Shown here one piece after another: positions 1 through 7,942 of a stretch of DNA of 64,000 nt (position 1 is its first letter; each line of letters opens with the position of its first letter). The notes below the pieces were generated by a model that was not told the DNA's origin, searched no databases, and saw only the letters and a program-made list of their open reading frames with translations. The position numbers and the translations under genes were made by a program. The DNA comes from Vulcanimicrobiota bacterium (GTDB lineage: Bacteria > Vulcanimicrobiota > Xenobia > Xenobiales > JADMJV01). The DNA lies in assembly GCA_017307785.1 (NCBI GenBank), contig JAFKGI010000015.1:103772-167771 (forward strand), in the 5' to 3' direction.

Positions 1-68
1 TTCGCATTCGTCCCTACGACCTGCTCTACATCGGCAATACCGCCCTGCAACTGGTGGTGGACCGCTGA
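1..68 (+). CDS. C-terminal end of an unidentified protein (partial)
   Basis: The window opens inside a reading frame that ends with TGA at 66-68. Only 21 residues are visible, ending in LQLVVDR. This is too little to assign a family. The stop overlaps the likely start of the phosphopantetheinyl transferase that follows, so the two genes are probably co-transcribed. Confidence 0.5.
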   Translation, partial: RIRPYDLLYIGNTALQLVVDR

Positions 69-760
69 GCCTGAAGGTCTACTGGTTTCGCCTCGACGAT
101 TCCGGGTGGGACGAGGAACGCCTGGACCCATGGTTGATTCCCGAAGAACGAGACCGCTGTCGTCGTTTGATTTTCGAGCATCATCGCCGCCGCCAGATGG
201 TGGCCTGTGCCCTGTTGCGCCAACTGCTTTCCATTCATCTCCAACGGCCCGCCAGCGAACTGCGTTGGGAGAAAGCGGCGCACGGCAAACCTTTTCTGGC
301 CGACGGCAGCTGCCACTTCAATCTGACTCACTCCGAGAATCTGGCCGCCCTGGCGGTCTCCCCCTTCGAGTTGGGACTGGATGTAGAAGACCGGACTCGC
401 CGGGTGGAATATCTAGCCCTGGGCCGACGCTTTTTTGCGGCTCCCGAAACGGCGGAACTGGAGCGAGCAGACGATCCGCGTCGCTTCTTCTTCGAAGTCT
501 GGACCGCCAAAGAGGCCTACATCAAAGCCCTGGGCGATGGCCTGAGCCATCCTCTAGACCAGTTCCTGACCTACTATGACCAGCAGTGGGGTCTTTTTGA
601 CCTGCAGGGCCGTCCCCTGAAGTGGCATCTGAGCCGTCCCCTCTGTCCCTTTCCGGAGACCAGCGCCGCCCTGGCCAGCCTCAGCGCAGAACCGCCGCAA
701 AGCTACCTCTTCACTCCGGAAGGGAGCCTGGCTGCGGTGACCGTAGCCTCCGGACGATGA
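65..760 (+). CDS. 4'-phosphopantetheinyl transferase, Sfp type
   Basis: Predicted to move the phosphopantetheine arm of CoA onto a serine of carrier-protein domains (fatty acid, polyketide or non-ribosomal peptide synthesis). The frame carries the family's signature blocks: NLTHSENLAA, then GLDVEDR (acidic Mg-binding residues), then FFEVWTAKEAYIKALG (the WxxKEA block). Start: the first conventional start codon is TTG at 134, but the sequence before it (KVYWFRLDD) looks like the usual N-terminus of this family and stays open. A CTG at 65 overlapping the previous stop, or CTG at 71, is therefore the better start, giving about 231 residues, a normal Sfp length. No ATG, GTG or TTG lies upstream in frame. 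The 3' end overlaps the next gene by ATGA. Whether the partner is a polyketide/NRPS system or only the housekeeping carrier protein cannot be told here. Confidence 0.85.
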   Translation: MSLKVYWFRLDDSGWDEERLDPWLIPEERDRCRRLIFEHHRRRQMVACALLRQLLSIHLQRPASELRWEKAAHGKPFLADGSCHFNLTHSENLAALAVSPFELGLDVEDRTRRVEYLALGRRFFAAPETAELERADDPRRFFFEVWTAKEAYIKALGDGLSHPLDQFLTYYDQQWGLFDLQGRPLKWHLSRPLCPFPETSAALASLSAEPPQSYLFTPEGSLAAVTVASGR

Positions 761-1581
761 ATTTCAGCCTGGTGATTCCTACGCGCAATCGCGCCCAAGC
801 TCTGCGCCTGACTCTGCAGCATCTGAGCTTGTGCGACTATCCGTTTGACGACTTCGAAGTGCTGGTGGTGGACGACGGAAGCACGGACGAGACTTCCGCC
901 GTGCTCCAGGAATGGTCGTCCAAGCTGCCTCTACGCGCCTTTCAGCAGGACCACGGAGGCACCAGCCGGGCCCGCAATCGTGCGATTCAGGAAGCTCGAG
1001 GCCGCCACATCATGTTCGTCGACGATGACGTTCTGGTACCGCCCGACTTCTTGCGCCGGCACGCTCGCCTGCAAGCGGACCATCCCGGCCACCTGGTGCG
1101 TGGACCGGTTGTGAACGTGCCCCGGCCACTCTACCCTCCCCTTCCCGCCCTGGCTCGGCCCTGGCGGCACTTTTCCAAGAACTACCTGTGCACCAGCAAT
1201 GCCTCGATCGAGCGAGATCTTCTGCTCAAGGCGGGTCTCTTCGACGCCTCCTTCGCCCGTTGGGAAGACGCCGAACTGGGCGTCCGCCTCAAGCGCCTGG
1301 GTGTGCGGCGGGTCTTCGAGAACGAGACCTTTGTGTATCATTGGAAGCCCCCGCTCGACCATCAGCAGCGGGTGCGCGTCGCCGAACTCGACGGTCAGGC
1401 GGCGGCTCAACTTTGGAAACGTTATCCGACTTTGCGCATGTGGATGCGCTCCGGACTTCATCGAGTCAATCGCTGGAAGAACGACTTCTTGACCCGGCTT
1501 CCCTTGCCCGGTCCCTGGCGACGAGCGGTGGAAGTGGAACGAGCCTACCTACGGGCGGGAATCCAGGAGTTACGGAAATGA
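757..1581 (+). CDS. Glycosyltransferase family 2 (first of a pair)
   Basis: Predicted GT-A fold glycosyltransferase of 274 residues, using a nucleotide-sugar to extend a glycan or glycolipid. Visible motifs: N-terminal SLVIPTRNRAQ, the nucleotide-binding VLVVDDGSTDET, FVDDDVLVPP (the DxD-type metal site near residue 88), and ARWEDAELGVRLKRLG (ED motif, probable catalytic base). No membrane segment is obvious, so it should act at the cytoplasmic face. The ATG at 757 overlaps the upstream TGA (ATGA), and the 3' end overlaps the next GT in the same way, which implies translational coupling. It resembles the next gene in plan, so the pair may have arisen by duplication. Acceptor and donor sugars are unknown. 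Confidence 0.85.
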   Translation: MNFSLVIPTRNRAQALRLTLQHLSLCDYPFDDFEVLVVDDGSTDETSAVLQEWSSKLPLRAFQQDHGGTSRARNRAIQEARGRHIMFVDDDVLVPPDFLRRHARLQADHPGHLVRGPVVNVPRPLYPPLPALARPWRHFSKNYLCTSNASIERDLLLKAGLFDASFARWEDAELGVRLKRLGVRRVFENETFVYHWKPPLDHQQRVRVAELDGQAAAQLWKRYPTLRMWMRSGLHRVNRWKNDFLTRLPLPGPWRRAVEVERAYLRAGIQELRK

Positions 1582-2474
1582 TCGACATCAGTATCGGTAT
1601 CTGCAGCCGCAACCGCTCGGCCACCCTCGAGCAAGTGCTGCTTTCGTTGTGCGACCAAACTCTGGGAAACGAGCGGTTCGAGGTGGTGCTGGTGGACGAC
1701 GGCTCCACCGATGAAACGGCCGAGATGGTTCGACGGGTTCGCTCGCAAGTGCCCTACGCCTTGTGCTACTTGTGGCAGCCCCACGGCGCTCTGGCCACGG
1801 CTCGCAACACCGGTATCCGCGCCGCCCGCGGCCAGGTGATGCTGTATATCGACGACGACGTGATGGCCCACCCTCGCCTGCTGGAAGAGCACATGGTCAT
1901 CCATCGCCAGTTCGACCGTTGCGTCTGCAACGGTTGGGTCAATCATGTCACCGAGGCGGTCCGCCCCGACAACCCCAAGTTCACCGCCGCCGACATCTCC
2001 ACGTCTTTCTTCTGGACCAGCAACGTTTCGGTCAAGCTGGCCCATTTGAAAGAAGCGGGGCGATTTGATGAGGACTTTAAGGAATATGGCTGGGAGGACC
2101 AGGAGCTAGGATTGCGGCTGATGGCCATTGGCCTGAAGAAACGCAACAACTACAAAGCCATCGGCTTTCACATCAAGAAGCCGCCTACTCGTGGAAACAT
2201 CGCGGGGGCGCTGGCTCAGGCGGCCGCCAAAGCCCGCTCGGCCCGCATCTACATCGAAAAGCACGCCCGCCTGCGCTCGCGCTTTTCCACCGGGGCCCAC
2301 CCCCCTCGACTGGCCCTGGCCAATCTGGCCAACTGGGGCGGATGGTGGGAACGCTACCTGCGCAGTCAGTTGCCCGGCCCTGAACAGGCCGAACAGCCTC
2401 TGACCCGGCACCAGGCCTACTGTCTGCGCGAACTCTCGACGGTCGAGTACTTTCGCGTTCTGCAGGGAGGCTGA
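1578..2474 (+). CDS. Glycosyltransferase family 2 (second of a pair)
   Basis: 298-residue GT-A glycosyltransferase. Motifs in order: ISIGICSRNRSATL at the N-terminus, VVLVDDGSTDET for nucleotide binding, YIDDDVMAHP as the DxD metal site, and YGWEDQELGLRL as the ED catalytic-base region. The start ATG at 1578 overlaps the stop of the previous GT; an open frame extends upstream to 1188 but is only a shadow of that gene. Same operon as the phosphopantetheinyl transferase and first GT. The co-occurrence suggests synthesis of a modified lipid or secondary-metabolite glycoside, but no other pathway gene is in view. Substrate unknown. Confidence 0.85.
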   Translation: MIDISIGICSRNRSATLEQVLLSLCDQTLGNERFEVVLVDDGSTDETAEMVRRVRSQVPYALCYLWQPHGALATARNTGIRAARGQVMLYIDDDVMAHPRLLEEHMVIHRQFDRCVCNGWVNHVTEAVRPDNPKFTAADISTSFFWTSNVSVKLAHLKEAGRFDEDFKEYGWEDQELGLRLMAIGLKKRNNYKAIGFHIKKPPTRGNIAGALAQAAAKARSARIYIEKHARLRSRFSTGAHPPRLALANLANWGGWWERYLRSQLPGPEQAEQPLTRHQAYCLRELSTVEYFRVLQGG

Positions 2475-2497
2475 ACCCCGTCCCCAAAGAGGTCCGA

Positions 2498-3028
2498 ATG
2501 AAACATCACCTCGTTTTCTCTCTGCTCGGTCCGGACCGTACCGGTCTGGTTGACCGTGTCACCCAAACCCTGAGCAAACATCGGGCCAATTTGGAAGATT
2601 CTCGCATGTCGGTGCTGGGCGGCGAGTTCGCCATGATGTTCCTCTGCTCGGTCGACTCGGCTCAGCAAGAAGCTCTGCAATCAGCCCTGGAAGCGGTTGC
2701 CAAAGAACTGGAACTGCTGATCCAGTGCAAGCAAACCAGCCTGCGCAAAAGCCACATCGGCATGTTGCCCCTGCAGCTGGCCGTGCGAGGAGCCGACCAC
2801 GAGGGCATCGTGCACGAGCTGGTGCATCATCTGGTGGAACAGGGCGTTTCCGTCGACAACCTGGAATCTCAGCTGGTCAATGCGCCCTACAGTGGCGTGC
2901 CGCTTTTCGAGATGCAGATGCGCATCAGTGCGCCCGCCTCGGTTTCGCTCTCGGCTTTACGCCGAAAAATCCAGGAAGTGGGCGACGAGCTGAATGTCGA
3001 CGTGGAAATCGAGACCGCCTCTGTTTAA
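2498..3028 (+). CDS. Tandem ACT-domain protein (GcvR-like)
   Basis: 176 residues built of two ACT domains, roughly residues 1-85 (FSLLGPDRTGLVDRV) and 90-172 (AVRGADHEGIVHELVHHL). ACT domains bind amino acids. The two-domain arrangement without a catalytic domain matches the GcvR family, which in E. coli represses the glycine-cleavage operon through GcvA. No gcv genes are nearby, so the regulated pathway is unknown. Starts at ATG 2498 in a 23-base spacer after the second glycosyltransferase, so it may belong to the same transcript. Family assignment is good; role as a regulator is inference from the family. Confidence 0.75.
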   Translation: MKHHLVFSLLGPDRTGLVDRVTQTLSKHRANLEDSRMSVLGGEFAMMFLCSVDSAQQEALQSALEAVAKELELLIQCKQTSLRKSHIGMLPLQLAVRGADHEGIVHELVHHLVEQGVSVDNLESQLVNAPYSGVPLFEMQMRISAPASVSLSALRRKIQEVGDELNVDVEIETASV

Positions 3029-3057
3029 CTTGGCCTTCCGGGGGATAAGATAGCCCA

Positions 3058-3582
3058 ATGTTGGTGACACTGTGTGATCGAACCACTGGCCAGGTGCTCG
3101 GCCAGATCTCTAAAGCGGACCTGACCGTCATTCAGGAGATCCTCGAAGAAGAGAGCGAAAGCGATGTGGACTACTACATCCAGGACAGCGCGCTCGAACT
3201 GCTTTCGCAGGCCGGCCTCTCCCCCGACGGCCACCTGCTCTTGACCAAAGCCCTTGGTGACCACGCCGACCTCGAGTTCGGTTGGGAGATTCCGCAGGAA
3301 ACCGATACGGGACTCAAAGGCAGCATCTCCACCGAAGGTGGCGATCGCCCCGCTCCGGGACTGGCCGTCGAGGCACGATTCGGCAAGGAGCGCTACTGGA
3401 CGTTCACGCGAGATGACGGCGGCTTCGATCTGCGATTACCCCACGAGTCTCGCAGCTACCAGGTCAGCGTCGCCATCGTCGGCGGCAAAGTGGTCTGGTC
3501 GGAAGCTCTCGACGCGGAGGCCGGCGAGGTGACTCGCCTGGGCGACTTGCCGCTCGACATCGAGCTGGTCGCGAACAACTAA
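3058..3582 (+). CDS. Conserved hypothetical protein with carboxypeptidase-regulatory-like C-terminus
   Basis: 174 residues, not recognised as a named family. The first half (MLVTLCDRTTGQVLGQIS, then an acidic stretch EEESESD) looks like a small alpha/beta domain. The second half, about residues 90-170, has the pattern of a transthyretin/carboxypeptidase-regulatory beta-sandwich (GLAVEARF, FTRDDGGFDLRLP, YQVSVAIVGGKVVWSE). No signal peptide or membrane segment, so probably cytoplasmic. ATG 3058 follows the ACT gene by 29 bases. A strong hairpin terminator begins right at its stop codon. Function unknown. Confidence 0.65.
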   Translation: MLVTLCDRTTGQVLGQISKADLTVIQEILEEESESDVDYYIQDSALELLSQAGLSPDGHLLLTKALGDHADLEFGWEIPQETDTGLKGSISTEGGDRPAPGLAVEARFGKERYWTFTRDDGGFDLRLPHESRSYQVSVAIVGGKVVWSEALDAEAGEVTRLGDLPLDIELVANN

Positions 3583-3614
3583 AAAAGGCCCGGCATCAGC
3601 CGGGCCTTTTTTAT
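3583..3614. terminator. Bidirectional intrinsic terminator
   Basis: Perfect stem GGCCCGGC/GCCGGGCC with loop ATCA, preceded by a run of A and followed by a run of T. It therefore works on both strands, and it sits exactly between the convergent genes ending at 3582 (+) and 3615 (-). Confidence 0.9.
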
Positions 3615-4166
3615 TTAGCGGCAGCGCCCGCCCCAGCGGACTCCGCCCCCGCCAAAGAAGAGCGGATAGTTCAGGCCGTAGCCTCCGTACCATGGGCGCC
3701 CCCAGTAGTTACCGAAGCCGATCCCAAAACCAACGCTCGGTCGCGAACCGGCCACCTGTCGGTTGAAGTTCTGGTCGCGCTCGCCGCGCGCCGCTTTGTC
3801 CACTTCCTCGACAGAAGCGACCATCTGCTGGCCAAGTTTCTGACCTTCCTCGTCCAGGGTGGAAACCGGCAGACTCATACGGACACGGTTGCTGGCCACC
3901 TGGAGCTCCATGAAGGCGCCGCGAGTGCTCTCCCAATCGACGTCCTCCGGTTCCAGGGCCTGACGAGCGCTGGAGGCAGCGGTAGCCAAACGTCCCATAT
4001 CGTCCACAGCCATCTTCTGGCCCCAGGTCAAGTTGGGATTGTCGGGGCCCATCTTCTGGCGCAGCACGAGAGCTTGTTCCTCGATAGCTTTCGCCTCGCC
4101 GGCCAGCGGATGAGCCAGAGCCGTTGAAGTCAATAAACAAAGGCAGAGAAGCAAATTCAATCGCAT
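3615..4166 (-). CDS. Secreted hypothetical protein with glycine/tyrosine-rich tail
   Basis: 183 residues starting at ATG 4166, chosen because it opens a clean signal peptide (MRLNLLLCLCLLTSTALA, cleavage before HPLAG) and has GAGG just upstream; the frame extends 12 codons further without a better start. The mature part is helical (EEQALVLRQKM, MGRLATAASSARQAL, VEEVDKAARGERDQNF), ending in a Gly/Tyr/Trp-rich tail (GFGNYWGRPWYGGYG) of the kind seen in adhesive or surface proteins. Likely periplasmic or exported. No family recognised. Convergent with the preceding gene across a shared terminator. Confidence 0.7.
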   Translation of the reverse strand: MRLNLLLCLCLLTSTALAHPLAGEAKAIEEQALVLRQKMGPDNPNLTWGQKMAVDDMGRLATAASSARQALEPEDVDWESTRGAFMELQVASNRVRMSLPVSTLDEEGQKLGQQMVASVEEVDKAARGERDQNFNRQVAGSRPSVGFGIGFGNYWGRPWYGGYGLNYPLFFGGGGVRWGGRCR

Positions 4167-4216
4167 GACCTCACTATACAACAGGAACGCCCGAAATGAC
4201 ATAGAATGGGCCGCTC

Positions 4217-4627
4217 GTGGTTGCAGATACTAACTCATCCGTAGGCCAACTGGTCGTCCCCGCGTGGGCCGGCACCTTGGTCGGCGCCGCTACCGGCGCA
4301 TATTTTATCCATTCAGCGGGTCATCCGCTGACGAGCGGGATCCCCGCCATCCTTGGATTTGCCATTCTCGGCCTTTTCTTCTCCCTGTGTGCCAACCGCA
4401 CAACTCTACTGGGATACCTTTTGGTCGGCGTTTTTATGGGTATAAACTGTGGCATCTTGACAAGTCTGGTGAGAGCCTTCCATCTCGACGAGAACTGGCC
4501 CCTGGCCGTAGAACATCACACCAGCTGGAAACACTGCTTTGGTTTTGGCGAGACCCTCGCCCTGACCGCCATCTTGTTTAGTTTTATTCAAGGGGCTCCT
4601 GAGCAGAAAACTGCACCGAAGGACTGA
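4217..4627 (+). CDS. Small polytopic membrane protein
   Basis: 136 residues from GTG 4217, with about four predicted transmembrane helices (WAGTLVGAATGAYF, IPAILGFAILGLFFSLC, LLGYLLVGVFMGINCG, GETLALTAILFSF). Charged residues lie between helices three and four and at the C-terminus. No enzymatic motif. It ends seven bases before the DUF5989-like peptide, so it probably opens the same transcript as the carbamoyltransferase cluster. It may fill the place taken by an SxtJ-type membrane protein in related clusters, but I do not see clear SxtJ sequence. Confidence 0.65.
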   Translation: MVADTNSSVGQLVVPAWAGTLVGAATGAYFIHSAGHPLTSGIPAILGFAILGLFFSLCANRTTLLGYLLVGVFMGINCGILTSLVRAFHLDENWPLAVEHHTSWKHCFGFGETLALTAILFSFIQGAPEQKTAPKD

Positions 4628-4633
4628 ACCTTT

Positions 4634-4795
4634 ATGAAATCCGCGATGCGCACCGTCAAAGAATTGATGGGCATGCTTTGGAAAGAGAAGATGTGGTGGC
4701 TGATCCCCATGATGCTGATCATGCTCGTCTTCATCTTCATCATCGTCTTTGGCAACTCGACTGGCCTTGGACCGTTCCTCTACACCCTATTCTAA
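4634..4795 (+). CDS. DUF5989-like small membrane protein
   Basis: A 53-residue gene. The sequence KELMGMLWKEKMWWLIPM followed by a hydrophobic helix (about residues 22-40, LIMLVFIFIIVFG) and a short GLGPFLYTLF tail fits the DUF5989 family of single-pass proteins usually encoded just ahead of SxtI/NodU-type carbamoyltransferases. ATG 4634 follows the upstream stop by six bases. The role of DUF5989 proteins is not established. The tight linkage here (next genes 4814 and 5029) supports membership in a carbamoylation module at the membrane. Confidence 0.75.
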   Translation: MKSAMRTVKELMGMLWKEKMWWLIPMMLIMLVFIFIIVFGNSTGLGPFLYTLF

Positions 4796-4813
4796 TCTCT
4801 AAGGAAACCCCTT

Positions 4814-5029
4814 ATGTTCGGCTACTTGAAAGAGTCTTTTAAGGCCATTGGTGAATTCCAGTCGCGCCTCATCTTGACCGGCTTTTACTTCCTGATCGTG
4901 CCGGTCTTCTCCGTGCTGGCGCGAATGAGCGGCGACGCTCTTGGCTTTAAAGGCAAAACCCAATCTTCTTCCTGGCTCACGAGGAGCAAGGGCGAACACA
5001 CCCTGGCGGAAGCTCAGAGGCAGTACTGA
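4814..5029 (+). CDS. Small carbamoyltransferase-associated membrane protein
   Basis: 71 residues. An amphipathic N-terminus (FGYLKESFKAIGEFQSRLI) leads into one hydrophobic segment (LTGFYFLIVPVFSVLAR), then a polar tail. Similar short proteins with a FYFLIVPxFSLL-type segment commonly sit directly before NodU/SxtI carbamoyltransferases. AAGGAAA precedes the start. The stop TGA overlaps the carbamoyltransferase ATG (TGATG), so the two are translationally coupled. Function unknown; a membrane tether or lipid-substrate presenter is a guess. Confidence 0.75.
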   Translation: MFGYLKESFKAIGEFQSRLILTGFYFLIVPVFSVLARMSGDALGFKGKTQSSSWLTRSKGEHTLAEAQRQY

Positions 5030-6810
5030 TGAATATCCTCGGAATCTCCGCCTACTACCACGACTCGGCCGCCGCCCTCATTGTGGACGGCGAACTGGTC
5101 GCGGCCGCGCAAGAAGAGCGCTTCTCGCGCATCAAGTTCGACCATCGCTTCCCCACCATGTCGGTGGAATTTTGCCTCAAGGAAGCCGGCATTCAGCAGA
5201 AAGACCTGGACTACATCGTCTTCTACGAGAAGCCGTTGCCCAAGTTCCAGCGCATTTTGCTCACCCACCTGCACACGTTCCCCAAGTCCTGGCGTCACTT
5301 CCGTGAAGCCATGCTGGCCTGGTTTGGCAACAAGCTGTGGGTGAAGGGGGATATCCTGGCTCAGTTCCCGGATTATCCCGAAGAGAAGGTGCTTTTCGTC
5401 GACCACCACGTCAGCCACGCCGCCAGTGCGGCTTTCTGCTCGCCTTTCGAGGAGATGGCCGTGCTGACGCTGGATGGCGTGGGCGAGTGGACCACCACCG
5501 GCATGGGCATCGCCAAGGGCGACTGGGACACCGGTCAGACCAACATGCTGGAACTGACCGAAGAGATCCGCTTCCCCCACTCGCTCGGCTTGCTCTACTC
5601 GGTGTTTACCGCCTGGTTGGGCTTCAAGGTCAACTCCGGCGAATACAAGGTCATGGGTATGGCGCCCTACGGCATGCCCAAGTATATGGACAAACTGGCC
5701 AAGGTGTTCAAGTTGCACAACGACGGCAGCTTCTCGCTGGATATGGACTATTTCAGCTTCCACGAGAGCCTGACCGACGCCTACAACGCCAAGTTCATCA
5801 ATTTCTTCGGACCGCCCCGCGAGCCCGAGAGTCCGTTCTTCACGGCCTCTACCGGCGACGACATCCGCGGACGCGAGAAGGAAGCGGCTGCCAATCAGTA
5901 CTACGCCGACATCGCTGCTTCGCTGCAGCTGATGGTGGAAGAGTCGGTGCTGAAGATGGCCAATCATCTGCAGGCCAAGACCGGTTTGAAGAAGCTGGTC
6001 ATGGCCGGTGGTGTGGCGCTCAACTCGGTCGCCAACGGTCGCGTGATGCGCGAATCGAACTTCGACGAGGTCTATATCCAGCCCAACGCCGGCGACGCCG
6101 GTGGCGCGCTGGGCGCAGCCCTCTACGCTTATCACGTCTTGCTCAAGAAACCGCGCAAGTATGTGATGAAGCACTCTTACTACGGTAAGCAGTACAGCCT
6201 GGCCGAAGAGAAGGCCGCCATCGAAAAGACCGGCCTTCCCTACGAACAGCTGGAGGAGACCGAAAAGATCGCCGAGCGCTGCGTGGACGCCATCCTCAAG
6301 GGTCAGGTGATTGCTCTCTTCCAGGGACGCTTCGAATGGGGGCCGCGCGCTCTGGGCAACCGCTCGATCATGGCGGATCCCCGCAAGGCCGAGATGCAAG
6401 AGGTCGTGAATCTCAAGATCAAGTTCCGCGAGGCCTTCCGTCCGTTCGCGCCGGTGGTCACCGAGGAGCGCTCCAACGAATACTTCAGCCTGGGCAAGTC
6501 GGTCAATCAGTATCCGCAGCGCTTCATGCTGGCAGTGGCTCCCATTCCCGAAGAGAAGCACGCCGAAATTCCGGCTGTGTGTCACAACGGAACGGGCCGT
6601 CTGCAAACGGTGGACAAGGAGTCCAACCCGCTCTACTACGAGATCGTCAAGCAGTTCGGTGAAGCCACCGGCACCCCGGTGCTCATGAACACCAGTTTGA
6701 ACCTCCGTGGTGAGCCGCTGGTGACCTCCCCCGAGAACGCCTTCTTCACCTTCGGCGAGAGCGATCTCGACCTGCTGGTGCTGGACAAGTTCCTGGTCCG
6801 CAAGAAGTAA
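5029..6810 (+). CDS. Carbamoyltransferase, NodU/CmcH/SxtI family
   Basis: 593 residues. Transfers a carbamoyl group from carbamoyl phosphate, through a carbamoyl-adenylate, to a hydroxyl on a sugar or secondary metabolite. The N-terminal ASKHA/Kae1-like half shows ISAYYHDSAAALI (residues 6-18), the metal-binding VDHHVSHAASA (His126/His130) and LDGVGEW (Asp149). The C-terminal YrdC-like half shows GRFEWGPRALGNRSI and AFRPFAPVV. Full family length, no break. It is coupled to two small membrane proteins upstream and is followed by a terminator, with an SGNH hydrolase convergent beyond it. This set (DUF5989, small membrane protein, carbamoyltransferase, SGNH protein) recurs in many bacteria, often with surface polysaccharide genes. 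The acceptor is unknown. Confidence 0.93.
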   Translation: MNILGISAYYHDSAAALIVDGELVAAAQEERFSRIKFDHRFPTMSVEFCLKEAGIQQKDLDYIVFYEKPLPKFQRILLTHLHTFPKSWRHFREAMLAWFGNKLWVKGDILAQFPDYPEEKVLFVDHHVSHAASAAFCSPFEEMAVLTLDGVGEWTTTGMGIAKGDWDTGQTNMLELTEEIRFPHSLGLLYSVFTAWLGFKVNSGEYKVMGMAPYGMPKYMDKLAKVFKLHNDGSFSLDMDYFSFHESLTDAYNAKFINFFGPPREPESPFFTASTGDDIRGREKEAAANQYYADIAASLQLMVEESVLKMANHLQAKTGLKKLVMAGGVALNSVANGRVMRESNFDEVYIQPNAGDAGGALGAALYAYHVLLKKPRKYVMKHSYYGKQYSLAEEKAAIEKTGLPYEQLEETEKIAERCVDAILKGQVIALFQGRFEWGPRALGNRSIMADPRKAEMQEVVNLKIKFREAFRPFAPVVTEERSNEYFSLGKSVNQYPQRFMLAVAPIPEEKHAEIPAVCHNGTGRLQTVDKESNPLYYEIVKQFGEATGTPVLMNTSLNLRGEPLVTSPENAFFTFGESDLDLLVLDKFLVRKK

Positions 6811-6827
6811 CCACTTCAGGCTCCATC

Positions 6828-6867
6828 AAAAAGAGGCGGGTTCAAGCAAGAACCTGCCTCTTTTTTC
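6828..6867. terminator. Bidirectional intrinsic terminator
   Basis: Thirteen-base stem AAGAGGCGGGTTC / GAACCTGCCTCTT with one G-T wobble and loop AAGCAA, flanked by A-run and T-run. Lies between the convergent carbamoyltransferase and SGNH hydrolase genes, so it should stop transcription from both sides. Confidence 0.9.
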
Positions 6868-6906
6868 GTTAGGGCGAGATTTAGGCGACTATTTCGGAAC
6901 CGCCGG

Positions 6907-7839
6907 TTAGCGGATGAGGAGCTTCTCGTCGTGGAGTTGTTTGGCGAACTGGTCGGCCATCTGGTCGTCGGGGTGCCAGAAGTCGCCGGGGGCTTCGACC
7001 ATCTTCTCGTGGTTGGCGGCAGCTTTTTCCATGGTGGGAAGCAGATCGTAGACCTGGATGTTCAAGTCTTTGAAGATCTTGAGCGACTGCTCGCGGGACC
7101 AGTTCTCACCCTTGCTCCACTCGCTGACGGGCTTCATCAGGGGTAGGAGCACGACCCTCAGGTCGACCTTCTGCTCGCCGGTCAGTTTCTGCAACTCGGC
7201 CAGGTTCGAGCGCACCTCCCCCACCTTCTCCTGATTGTCCTCGCGCCACGACATGCCCAACCAGAAACGATAAAAGTAGCTGTTGTCGAACAACCACATG
7301 TTCATCTTGCGACGATCGCGCAGAGGCGACATGATCTCCATTTTGCCGTTCTTCTCGTAGACGATCGGCGTCTGCATGAAGTCGTTGTTGTGGAACGTCA
7401 GGACCACCTGGTCGGGCTTGATCTTCGAATTGTAGCGCCGGTAGAGCACCAGTTCCTGCAGCGTATTGAAGCTCTCCACGCCGGCGTTCCAATACTCGTA
7501 GCCCTGCTCGCCGTAAAGTTTGCGCAAACCATTGACGATGCGCGCGCGGTGCGTGACCGAGTCACCGATAAAAAGGATACGCTTGACGCCGGCCGGCTTC
7601 TCCAACTTGTAGTCGTTATGCAGACAACCGTTGGCGTCGTATTCCTGAGAGTTGGTCTTGGGTAAGTAGCCGGCTTCCTCGTCCGGCTCGAAGCTTGCCA
7701 ACGTTCCGGCCGCGAAGTTCATCTGCTCCCCGCCCTTGCTCAAACGCGGGGACAGGAAACGCAGACCAAATTCGGCCGCAACCAGAGCAAACACCAGGCT
7801 CCCCACCAGCAAGACCAGACGCAAAGCGATTTTCCGCAC
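6907..7839 (-). CDS. SGNH/GDSL hydrolase-like membrane-anchored protein
   Basis: 310 residues. An N-terminal hydrophobic segment (about residues 6-23) works as signal anchor, so the catalytic part should be periplasmic. Block I has RILFIGDSVTHRARI with the nucleophile Ser in GDSV. An Asn block is present as GVESFNTLQE and later HNNDF. The C-terminal DFWHPDDQMADQFA gives the Asp-x-x-His dyad. The family includes O-acetyl esterases and acetyltransferase partners acting on polysaccharides. Such proteins often accompany SxtI-type carbamoyltransferases, which here lies next door, convergent. Likely substrate is therefore an exported glycan, but this is inference. Confidence 0.75.
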   Translation of the reverse strand: MRKIALRLVLLVGSLVFALVAAEFGLRFLSPRLSKGGEQMNFAAGTLASFEPDEEAGYLPKTNSQEYDANGCLHNDYKLEKPAGVKRILFIGDSVTHRARIVNGLRKLYGEQGYEYWNAGVESFNTLQELVLYRRYNSKIKPDQVVLTFHNNDFMQTPIVYEKNGKMEIMSPLRDRRKMNMWLFDNSYFYRFWLGMSWREDNQEKVGEVRSNLAELQKLTGEQKVDLRVVLLPLMKPVSEWSKGENWSREQSLKIFKDLNIQVYDLLPTMEKAAANHEKMVEAPGDFWHPDDQMADQFAKQLHDEKLLIR

Positions 7840-7942
7840 GCCGCCGCATTCCCCGAGCCGGTCGTCTCTCCTTCGAGCGCGGTATCTGAAATTTATTCAA
7901 CCTTTCCCCAGGTTTTCCACAGTTATCCCCAGCGGGACCCCT

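Noticed and set aside
5014..6606. Long open frame (530 codons) antisense to the carbamoyltransferase gene
   Set aside because: Shadow of a GC-rich gene; low-information His/Val/Gly-rich translation, and the plus frame has full family motifs.
7913..7931. Two adjacent near-matches to the DnaA box (TTTTCCACA, TTATCCCCA)
   Set aside because: Each has a mismatch, there are only two, no dnaA, dnaN or AT-rich unwinding region is nearby, and the stretch is a normal 103-base gene spacer. Not enough for an origin.
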